Part shown: in pieces, positions 1 to 12,000 of the stretch
Position numbering within the stretch: the stretch's first letter is position 1
How the letters are laid out: the number at the start of each line of letters is the position of its first letter
Assembly: GCA_017979445.1 (NCBI GenBank)
Contig: CM030711.1
Location: 8,091,221-8,155,220 of the forward strand
Direction of reading: 5' to 3'
Length of the DNA stretch: 64,000 nt
Origin: Akebia trifoliata
Lineage: Eukaryota > Streptophyta > Magnoliopsida > Ranunculales > Lardizabalaceae
The notes under the pieces: generated by a model
What the model was told of the DNA's origin: nothing
Seen by the model: the letters and a program-made list of their open reading frames with translations, nothing else
Databases searched by the model: none
Made by a program: the position numbers and the translations under genes

Positions 1-3000
1 GGATATGTCACCTTGGAATCAACATGTCCCCAATGAGAAACAATTGCCTTGCCATGACTGTTGGAAAAGCTCAAATCTTCATTTCAACTTTTGCAAAAAT
101 TGTTGGCTAGGTAATTTTCTCTTGATCAATGTTAGAACTTAGTACTGTAGCTTAATGTGCAATGTGTACTTATATTTTCTTCTTTGTATAGATTATCTGA
201 ATTGATTAAGAACAGAGTGGAGTCAACTTGACTTTGGTCTAAGGCTCCGTTTGGATAAAAAATAGAAAGTAGCTAGGAAGAAAGTAACTTTGGGAGAAAG
301 TAGCTTTTTAAAATGTAGAAAGTAATTTCCTTCTGCTCTTTAAAAAGTAAGGATTTTTACTCTTTGAAAGTAGTTTTCTAAAATGAATCTAAACATACTT
401 TTTATAACTTTCAAAAGTAAAAAAAAAGTTACTCTTTAAGTGTATCCAAATGGGCTCTATATTTGCAAAGTTGTCAAATGCCTGGTAATATTGTGGTTTT
501 GGTAAAAAAAACTCTACTCTCTGATTGACTTGGGCAAATTTTTATCTACTGCCCCAATGAAAGATTATTTGAAGTTGATGATTAGCTTCATGAGTTCTAG
601 AAGAAATATGAATTGTTAACCTAAGCTTTTGTGGTACTTTTCTGTAGGAATTGTAGTCGATGATCCCCGAATGCTTATCAGTTATTATATCGTCTTCATG
701 CTTGCTTGTTTCAAACTTCATGCTGATCGCGTGGCCAATTTCTCTAGGTCTCATACATACCATCAAATGATGTCTCAGCGTAAGAATGCATTAGTTTGGA
801 GGGATCTCTCATTCGAAACTAAAAGCCTATGGACAGTTTTTGACTACCTAAGGCTTTACTGTTATTGTCATTTACTTGATATTGTGCTTGCTTTGATTCT
901 AATTACCGGAACCCTCGAGTATGACATTCTTCACCTTGGCTACCTTGGTTTTGCTCTCGTTTTCTTCCGAATGAGACTTGAAATTCTAAAGAAGAAGAAC
1001 AAAATCTTCAAGTTTTTGCGAATGTACAATTTTGCTCTTATTGTTCTATCTCTCGCATACCAGTCTCCTTTTCTAGGGGTTTTAAGTGGGGAGAAGTGTG
1101 ATACGATGGATTACATATATGAAATGATTGGATTTTATAAATATGATTACGGGTTTCGGATTACGTCAAGATCTGCGCTGGTTGAGATTATTATATTTAT
1201 GCTAGTGTCACTCCAATCATACATGTTCTCCTCCAAGGAATTCGATTATGTGTGTAGATATCTTGAGGCAGAACAAATTGGTGCCATAGTGCGTGAACAA
1301 GAGAAGAAAGCTGTGTGGAAGACTGCACAGTTGCAGCATATTCGTAAAGCCGAAGAGCAGAAACGCCAGCGTAACTTGCAAGTGGAGAAGATGAAATCTG
1401 AGATGCTCAACTTACAAACCCAACTTCACAGCATGAACTCCATTGAGAACCGTGAGAATACTACTCTTGAAAGTGAAGGTCTCAGACATAGAAAGTTAAC
1501 TTCTCGAAACTCAAATGGGGGTACATTGACCCCTGACAAAGAGGAAGAAAGTGATCTTGGGAATCAGGACTACAATAACAGTACAGAATCTTTATTTCCT
1601 TTCGAACTTCATGATTCTCCTACAAGTTTAAAAATTGGAAGTCCATCCACAATGGAGTCTCCACTTTGTGAGATAACTGAGATTGAAGAAAAAACTGCTA
1701 ATATTGTGTTATTGGATTCCGACAGAAAAGAGAAAAGAAAAGGCCAAGCAAAGGAAAACCCGTTAATTTCTGCTGTACAGCTGATAGGTGATGGTGTATC
1801 TCAAGTGCAATCTCTTGGAAATCAAGCCGTTACAAATCTTGTGAGCTTCTTGAACATAGACCATGAAGAATCCGATACAAACGAGCACTCCTCCGCAGAG
1901 GACGGTGTTTACGATGCTTTAGAGAGCCAGAAAATAAGTTATGAGCGTTTGGACCGAACAACTTCTTTGCTATCTGGTGACAAAAGGACCATGTCTGAAG
2001 CAGCATGCCTACAGATTAGAAGGATTTTCCGTTACATATGGACCCAGATGCGATCCAATAATGATATCGTATGTTATTGCTGCTTTATTCTTGTCTTTCT
2101 GTGGAACTTCAGTTTGCTTTCTATGGTGTATCTTTTCGCTCTCTTCTTGTACGCTCTATGTGTAAATCCGAGCCCGAGTTACATTTTCTGGGTTGTCATG
2201 CTAATCTATACAGAGTTCTATATTTTGCTTCAGTATCTGTATCAAATCATCATCCAACACTGTGGTTTGAACATCCATTGGCCCTTATTGCATGAATTAG
2301 GGTTTCTCTCTAATAAAATCACATCGTCTTTTGTTATCAGCACATTGCCTCTCTTTTTGGTGTATTTGTTTACACTCCTGCAAAGCTCCATTACTGCAAA
2401 AGATGGTGAATGGGCATCTGTTACGGAATTCAGAATTTTCAAGAGGAGAATTCTTTTCCGGGAAGAGTTTCTTATGAGTTCTAGTTGGAGGGCGAGGTTA
2501 CAGACATTGTTGTCACTGATAGCAAATTTTATAAAAATGATAATCAGAAGCATTTGTCGGTACTGGAAATCACTTACACATGGAGCAGAATCTCCTCCTT
2601 ACTTTGTACAGCTCTCAATGGATGTTAATTTGTGGCCTGAGGATGGGATTCAGCCAGAAAGAATTGAGTCAGGAATAAACAAGTTACTTAAGATCATTCA
2701 TGGTGAGAGGTGCAAGGAAAAGAACCCCAACTCATGTCACTTTTCAAGTCGGGTTCGTATTCAGAGCATTGAAAGAAGTCAAGAAAACCCAAATGTAGCT
2801 CTTGCTGTTTTCGAGGTAGTATATGCTTCACCTTTGATTGAGTGTCCTCCAGCAGAATGGTATATGTCACTAACTCCAGCAGCTGATGTAGCAAAAGAGA
2901 TTCTTAATGCACAACGGGTTGGCTTTGTTGAAGAAATAGGATTCCCGTATCCAATAATCTCTGTGATTGGGGGAGGGAAAAGAGAAGTTGATCTGTATGC

Positions 3001-6000
3001 CTATGTATTCGGTACAGATTTGGCTGTTTTCTTTTTGGTTGCCATTTTCTACCAATCTGTCATTAGAAGTAAGAGCCAGTTTCTTGATGTGTATCAGCTT
3101 GAAGATCAATTCCCAAAAGAATATGTTTTTATCTTGCTGGTGAGCTTCTCTTCTTTTTTAATTCTGTGATATTTTTATTTTATTTTTTACCATGCCATTA
3201 AATATTTAAAATGAATTGTGAGGTTGAGATTGATTGCTAATGTACCATAGAATCGAAGTTAGGAGATTTAGAATTCAACTCATGGTTGCTGAGCTGAACC
3301 TCTTTTCAGATCTTTTGGGTCTGAAAGATGAATGGGCTACACTATTCAGTTTCTTGCATGAGTTAACAATAACTTGGTTGGATCATGTGATTTTGCCATG
3401 GAAGGAGTGTAAGGATCAATGTCTTAAATGCGGATGCATGGGCCTAAGAATTTTTTTTTGGGGGTGGATAAATACAAAATGTATTAAATGTGGTCAAGAG
3501 GACCAACAAAAACAAATACAACAGACAACATACAAGAAGCCCCTGCCTGAACGCTATTCAAGCCAAATTACACCCACTCCCATCTACCCATAAAGTCTTG
3601 AAAGAAGACTCCTTTAAAATCATCAAAAGCTTTACACCTATAAAAGAGAAACCCTTTGGCAGACAGAATAATATATCCTCAATCGAGAACTCCTTGCCTT
3701 CAAATGTACGTCTATTCCTCTCTTTCCAGAGACCCCAACACACAGCAAATGGAATGAGAACCCATAAAATTCTCTTTGCTTCCACAAAGGTATAACACAT
3801 GGTCACGCAGGACTCAAACAAACCTTTAACTGATTCAGTAAAGCAACCCGAAACATCGAAGAGGGCCCAAAAATACATCCAAATCTCCCAAGTCAACATA
3901 CAATGCAATAATAATTGACTAACAATCACCCCATCCCTCCTACACATGCCATAGAATTTCGGAATGCATGGGCCTACGAATTTCAAATATTGATCTATTT
4001 TATGGGAGATCTCATCATCATCACTGGCGCCTTGTCTCAAAGATATGGGATCAGCTAAACTTATCCCTTGTCTTATGGGGGAGAGTATTTTTAAATCATA
4101 TATATATATATATTCAAATTGGCATACTGTATTGTTCTTTAATAAGGGTAATGGGAGAGGGAAAATGAAATAAAACAAAATTTTAAGGTGCTATTAGATA
4201 AAATTATGACCACCAGCACATGCATGTAAGGCACACTGCTCTGACATGGGGTGTTAAAAAGTCGTAGGAAGTGTGGATCAAATGCCTTCTTTAAGGCCTT
4301 AATGCATGATGCATATTCCTCTTGGGCAATTTTTTGCTTTCTTAATAAACCTCGGGGCATTTTGAGAAGCCTATCCTTGAGGTGATGGCTAATGTGTAAA
4401 AAAGCCTTAAATTCTTTTCAAAGCATTGTAAAATTGATTGTCGTTTATAATTCAATCAATGTTTTAGATAAAGTCCGTATCCTGTAGAAGTCACGAAACT
4501 TGCCCAAGTTGTAATAGATAATGAGTAGGTTTCTTGACACCTAGCACATAAAAGTGGATAGTGTAGTAGTATCTAACATCTTGAACTAAGTTCCTGGAGT
4601 AGTTAACATGAATATCTCATGCAGGCACTCTTCTGCTTGATTGTGCTTGATCGATTTATTTATCTCTGCTCATTCGCCACGGCAAGAGTCATATTCTATA
4701 TTTCCAACCTTTTCCTCTTTACATACTCGGTCACATTGTATGCTTGGGACATGGATACTACACATCGACAACTGGCAAGATTAGCACTCCGTGCTATCTA
4801 TCTCACGAAGGCGGTTTCACTGGCACTGCAGGCCATACAAATCCGATATGGGATTCCTCATCAAAGTACTTTGTATCAGCAATTTTTGACTAGTAATGTT
4901 TCAAAGGTTAATTATCTGGGCTTCCGGCTTTATCGTGTTCTGCCATTTCTTTATGAATTGCGGTGTGTACTTGACTGGTCGTGCACAACCACATCTCTGA
5001 CGATGTATGATTGGCTCAAGGTATAGGTCCTTTGCAGTCTCAGTAAATGGCTTCTTTCTAGACTCTCATCTCGCTTAACGAATTTATTACTACTATCATA
5101 CTCCTTACTAGAAGTATTAATGTTTTTTAATGAATCTATTACCATTATCATTTTTTTTCTTCGTAAGAAAAATTTAGTAACATACATTTACAACGGAGGA
5201 TGTCAGGATAACCTACCTAAAGGGTAAAAAACAAAAAAACAAAGAAAACACCTGACTATCCATCATTATTACTAGAAACAAGGTCCCACTTAGAACCAAA
5301 AAAAAATCTTCAAAAAATAGCCCTTATTCATTATTACTACTATTAATACAAGTTTTAGTATTCTTCTTTGGTGGGCAAGCTAGAGTTAAACCTGCGACCT
5401 TGTGGTTGCTGTGAGCTAATTTTTGTTTTTGATATATAAAGGTGAGTTTATATATCAAAAAAGGAGGGGGAGGCCAGTGACCTCCGAGATACAAAGGGAA
5501 AAGAAGGAAAAAAACAAACACACTATTTTCACTGTATCCCACCTAAACAGCAAATCATAAAAAAATGTTCCTTTGGACTCCTAATACAACTTGCACCAGA
5601 AAAACTAAAAACCCAAAATGCTTATTATAACCTCTAAATGGACTACTCTTTCCCCTCAAAGAACTTGTTGTTCATCTTCCTCAAAATGCCCCAACACAAA
5701 AAAATGGAGTTAAGTACCGCAAGATCCTCAGTCTTGAATGAAAGACATTGTTCTGCCAATTGAAGAGTAATGAGATCAGGGAACATTGAAGAACCATGAC
5801 AATTGAAAAAGAGGTCAGAAACGACCCCAAATTTTATGCATAAAACAATCCAAAGATAGAAATTGACAATCGGAATTCCTCTACGCATAAAATGATTAGT
5901 GGTAAGAATTTTACCCCGGGATTCTAGCCAAATGAAAAAAAAGAAGAATAAGCAACCCTGGACTAAATCTTCCTACCCCACACAACAGAATCAAGAATCC

Positions 6001-9000
6001 CAAACTTTGAGGTAGGATTCAAAGCTACATAGAAAGAATTACAGAGATTTCGACTGTAGTACCAAACCCAATGATCTTCCTCATTGTTAGGCCAAGGTCC
6101 ATCCCACTTTTGTTGTGAAATGTCACTTAATTAGGGTTTCAACCTTTTATATGAGAAGATATTTTGGGAGAGAATTCTCAACTTGCTGTTCTACTCTTTC
6201 ATTTAGTCTGGAGATACCTTAAATAAAATACAAAAAGAGTAATCTAGTAATCCACTGCTGTACCTAATTTGCGAAAAAAAAAAAAAACCCAATACTAAGA
6301 GAGGTCAATCCTGACTGTTTAAGACGTGATAAGAAATCAGGTATTTTACATCCTGCAGGAAAGAGAGAATGGACACAAGCTTCTTAGAGGCCAACTTTTG
6401 AAGTAAGGGATTGAGCTTGAATGGGTGCTTCAATGGAAATTGGGTTCTGGTTTCTGGTTATCCATTGTCTTTATTTTGAATTTATGATTCTGGTTGATTC
6501 GAGCCACAATAAATTGTAGGTTAAAGATTATATTGTTGCTATTATCGTTATTTTTTGTTTGTTTGTTTTGTTTTTTTGTGATTGATATGTTAAATAGTAA
6601 CCAATTCTTGATGCCTCCCAGTTGAAATCATCTTGCTCTTTCCATGTGCTCATTTCTGTATTCTAGATGACAAATGTATCAAACCAATTTGAATGATAAT
6701 AGTTCTCTTATAGAGTGTTCTCTTTGCATACTGAGCCCTGTTTATAATGTCAGGGTAATCTATGGATTTCCTTATTGTTTTGTGCTAGTATAAAGTGTAT
6801 AAATCTATAATTTTTTTTAATGGAGCTCATCAGCTTTAATTTGGTACTTTGTCCCATTAGTAGTTGCTGAAGAAAATGCAAGTTTATTTCATATCTGATT
6901 TTTTCCTTTTTCTTAGCTGGAAGACATTTATTCAAGCTTGTATCTTGTCAAATGCGATGCGGACTTGAATAGAGCTAAGCATCGACAAGGACAGAGGCAA
7001 TCGAAAATGACCAAGATCTGCAATGGGTTATGTCTATTCTTCATATTGATCTGTGTCATTTGGGCCCCTATGTTGGTAAGGAACTTAAAAGCTAAATTTA
7101 CTGATTTTATTTATATTAAATCTAATTTTTAAACGAAAAATGGATATATTCTAAAAAGAAGAACTACAATAGTCCCAACTATGGTAGGTTTTTATATTTG
7201 TTTGGTTTCCTTGAGTAAAATCTTGACTTTGAATAATATCATCGCTAGGGGCATCATTTATGTTGATTTTTGTTTCCTCTCTAAGGCAAGTGGCTAATTT
7301 GTCACCACCCGCTAATCCCTTTTTGTTTCATGCATCTTTGGTCCCCTATTCAATATTAGTTGGTGCTTCCGCAGTTCCTTAATTCCATTTTTCCAAAGTT
7401 GGTAGATTATAGGTTTTACTCCAAGAGAAAAGATCTTATGGTGTCTAATCCCCATTTGTTGTGTGTTACAACATTTTGAAAAGAGGAATAGTCAGACTTT
7501 CGAGTGAAAGGAACATTCCCTTTAAGAGGTCACCATCGGTATTATGGGCGTTTTTCTCTTAGTTCAAAGTTCGAGTTCAGGGAGGTTTATTTTCCGAGAA
7601 TCTTTTGTTTTTGTTAAAATAAGTCTGTGTTAAGGCTATGTCCTTTTTGGTCTTTCCCTTTACTTATATTATGTAATCATTATATAGTCTAATTAAAGCT
7701 AATTAATAATTAACTTTTTCCTTAATCTTCTTCTCTCTTAAATTCAAACTTGGTATCAGAGCAAGGCTCTCTCGACCTCCATCATCTCCCTTCTTTGTTT
7801 GCTACAAACTTCAACTCTTTCCCAACCTAAATCACCTCCACACCTCCTGTGAGGTTTGAGAATTTTTTGAAGCCTGCAATCAGGCTGTTCTTTCAGCAAG
7901 GTGATGTTTCGAACATTGGTTTGCTGAAGATCAATCAAATGACACCTCCACAGTGCCTTATGACACAGCAGCTGCTGTTGTTAGGCTGTTTTGAAGCCCT
8001 CAACTACAATAGATTGCTGTTCTGATATTGGTGACACTCTACGACCATAGCAGAAGGCTTACGACTAAATCAGATGGCTGTTCTGGTATCTGCGACACCT
8101 ACGATCACTGCAAAGGTGCAGTTTTGAAGCTTGTGACCATAGTAGAACCCTAGTTTGAGGCCCACGATCACTGCAGAGGTGCAGTTAGAGGTCTACGATA
8201 ACTCCAGACCTTGTTTTGGAGGTTGCGATCACTGCAGAGGTGCAGTTGAGTGGCTGTGATCACAGAAAACCCTTTGGTTGAAAGTTACGATTACTTCAGA
8301 CCCTGTTTTGGAGGTTATAGCATTCCCTCAAACCAAAGTACATATATATATATTTTTTTTTTTTTTTTTTGTTTTTGTTTTTTTGTTATGGCCTCTGAGA
8401 TGTCTTCTTCCACGATCACCGGTGATGGTGCTGGATCAGGAGGTCTTCCCTCTCATTTGACTGATTTTCTAGGCATCCAAATTACAACTGTAAAATTAGA
8501 TGGTCCTAATTACCTTCTTTGAGCTTGATCGGTTGAAATATTTATTGGTGGAAAAGGGAAGATTGGTTACCTCACAAGAACGGAAAAACAGCCAGCACCG
8601 ACGGATACTACTTATCCTCAATGGTTTGCTAATGACTCTATGGTCCGTTCATGGCTAGTTACATCTATGCAACCACACATTGCAGTTGGTTTCATGTTCT
8701 CCAAGACCGCAAATCAGATATGAAATTCTACAAAGAGCATTTACTCGGAACGTCAAAATAACGTTCGAATCTTTAACTTAGAACGTGAGATTTCTCGTAT
8801 TTCGCAAGGTGATTATTCAGTTACCACCTATATATCACAGCTACGTGTTCGGTAGGAGGAGTTGACCTTCTATTCATCGTCTTTTGCCTGGAAGGACCCT
8901 CTTGATGAGACATTGTATGCGTCCATCCTGTATAAGAATCGGGTTTTTCAGTTTCTGACTGGCTTCCGGGATGAGTTTGAGTATGCGAGAGTTCATTTAT

Positions 9001-12000
9001 TGGGTATGGATTCTTTTCCGTCCCTACAGACTGCGTATTCCTATGTCTTGGCTGATGAGAGTCGTCGCGCAGTTTTCCTACCCCTTTCTTCGAGAGATCA
9101 CTCTGCTATGCTTGCTCGCCTACCTTCTCCACAGCCCTCCAGCGGGTCTTTGCCTACTTGTTAGCGACGTAAGTGTGATCATTGTGGAAAGTTGGGTCAT
9201 GTGAAGGCTCGTTGTTATGCACTTCATGGTCGTCCTAATCAGTATCGTCAACAGTCTCAACGATCTTCAGCTCATGTAATTTCTCAGCAGACAACTGATT
9301 TAGCACCACCTTCAGCTACTACCTCCCCATCGGATTCGGTATCTCTATCCCAAGCCGAGCTTGACAAGTTCAGAAAATTCTTCAATCAGATAGAGACTTC
9401 ATCTCAGCCGGTTTCTACCTTCGCTCACTCAAGTATCTTTGCATCTGCACACAGTGTTTCCACCACTTCCTCACCATGGATCATTGATTCTGGTGCCTCA
9501 GATAACATGACCGGTACGTCCTCCCTATTTAAAACCAATAGTGTTTGCTCTGGTCATCGCAAGGTTCGCCTGGCTGATGGTTCTTTGTCTTCCATAGCTG
9601 GTCAAGGTCTTTTACTTGTTACATCCTCTTTATCCTTAACTAACACACTGCATGTTCCTCAACTTACTACTAACCTGGTATCCGTTAGTAGTCTTACCCA
9701 AAATTTGAACTGCAGTGTAACCTTTTATTCCTCTCGTTGTGTCTTTCAGGATTTGGAGTCGAAGAGGACGATTAGTACTGGACGTGAAGTGAATGGATTG
9801 TATTTCCTGGATGTTCCCGGTTTCCCTAGCATCCATTCTGCTCTTCAGCTTAGTAGTATTAGTAGTCAGTCTAATAAGACTCTTGTAATGCGTTGGCATT
9901 TACGTTTAGGTCCTATTTCATTTGGATATTTGAAACACATGTTCCTTAATTTATTTAACCATTTGCTTGATTTTTTTTGTGAAACTTATTAATTAGCTAA
10001 ACATGTGCGTTCTTCTTATCCTATTAGTATGAATCCTACTACACCTGCTATGTTTGACTTAATTCATTCTGATGTGTGGGGTCCTTCCCCCGTCATATCC
10101 ACTCTTGGTTTTTGCTATTTTGTCTTATTCATTAATGATCACAGTCGTACCACTTGGGTTTATCTTATGAAATACAAGAGTGAGGTTTATGGGATCTTCA
10201 AGCAATTTCTTGTTATGTTTCAAACCCAATTTGGTTGTACCATCAAGACTTTCCGTTCTGATCATGGTACTGAGTACACCTATAGTGAGGTCTTGAAACT
10301 TTGTTTAGAGTCTGGCATTGAGCATCAAATGTCCAATGTTAAGACCCCTCAGCAGAACGATCGATCAAAAAGAAAAATCGCCATATTCTAGAGTTAGCCC
10401 GTGTCATTTCGATTGGTATGAACGTGCCTCAATCCTATTGGGCTGATGCAGTTCTTACTGCTGTTTACCTTATTAATCGGACCCCCTCCAATGTTCTGCA
10501 GTTTGTCACACCCCTCTCTAAGCTCTCTCCAGATCGTCCCGTGTTTCCATTTCCTCCGCGTGTTTTTGGGTGTGTGTTTTGTTCAAATTCTTGACCAAAC
10601 TCGTTCTAAACTTGACCCGAAGGCTGTCAAATGTATTTTTCTGGGTTATTCCTCTACCCAGAAAGGATATCGTTGTTACCATTCTCCTTCTCGACGACAT
10701 TTCATTTCTCGAGATGTTTCTTTTTTTGAGCATACTCCTTACTATAATGGGTCCATTGGCATTCAATCTGAGTGGTTTCCTCTAGATTCACCTGATGATC
10801 ATTTTCCTTATTTATTTCCCCTTCCTATGCCTGTTCCTCCCTCTCCACCCCCCGTCCGTTCGTCTTCTCCTCCATTGCAAGTTTACTCTCGACGTTCACG
10901 TGATACTACCATCACTTCTATATCCGACCAACTCGCTTCCAGCTCCGCTTCCTTCTGTTTCCTGTGATATTCGTCCTATTGCCACTCGTAAGGGTAAGCG
11001 CACTTGTACTTGTCCCATTTCAAATTATATATCTGATTCTGCACTATCACCCTCCTATCGGAGTTTTCTTGCTTCTGTTTCCCTTATTTCTCTTCCTACT
11101 ACCGTTACAGATGCTATTGCTCATCTTGAGTGGCGCACAGATATAATTGATGAGTTGATTGCTCTTGAAAAGACTAAAACTTGGGAAATTGTTCCTCTTC
11201 CGCCTGGAAGGAAAGCTGTGGGTTGTCGCTGGGTATTCACGCTTAAGCATAATCCGGATAGTTCCATTGCTCGTTATAAGGCCCGTCTAGTGGTCAAGGG
11301 TTATGCTCAGATTTATGGGCTTGATTATCAGGAAACCTTTGCTCCGGTTGCCAAGATGACTACCATTCGCGTTCTCTTTTCTGTTGCTGCTATTAGAGGG
11401 TGGCCTTTCTTTCGGTTAGATGTCAAAAATGCTTTTCTCAATGGTGATCTTCAGGAAGAAGTCTATATGGTCCAACCTCCTGGGTTTCTTACTTCTGCTT
11501 CTCCTGCCTATGTTTGTCGTCTTCGCCGGTTTCTTTATGGCTTGAAGCAATCTCCTCGTGCCTGGTTTGAGTGCTTCACTAAGGCTATGCATCAGTTTGG
11601 ATTTCATTAGAGTTCTGCTGATCACACCTTGTTCTTGCGTCACTCCCAAGCCAAAACTGTTGCTTTGCTTATGTATGTGGATGACATTGTCATTACTGGC
11701 GATGATGATGATGAACTTATCGCGGTCAAAACTTACTTAGGACGTCAATTTGAGATTAAGGACTTTGGCCATCTTCGCTATTTTCTGGGTATTGAGGTTG
11801 CGCGGTCCCAGTCCGGTATATTTATTTCTCAGCGTAAGTATGTCCTTGATCTACTCAGTGCCTCTGGTCAGCTTGGATCTTGTCTAGCTGATACGCCTAT
11901 TAAGCAGAATCATAGGTTGACTGATTCTGAGGGGGAGTGTTTGTCAGATATTGGTCAATATCAGTGTCTTGTGGGAAAATTGATCTACTTGTTTATGACT

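Noticed and set aside
3558..4178. 206-codon minus-strand open frame as a host gene
   Set aside because: Its recognisable part is the C-terminal zinc-binding region of a LINE, lies inside a PIEZO intron and is bounded by a target duplication; the rest is chance frame.
7755..8340. Repeated CGATCACTGCAGAGGTGCAGTT motifs as a regulatory array
   Set aside because: These short repeats lie in the Copia leader between primer site and gag and probably reflect local slippage; no link to a known regulatory site.
8250..8387. Upstream extension of the Copia gag frame
   Set aside because: It runs through a long T tract after an AT repeat; the ATG at 8388 begins the text expected for Copia gag.
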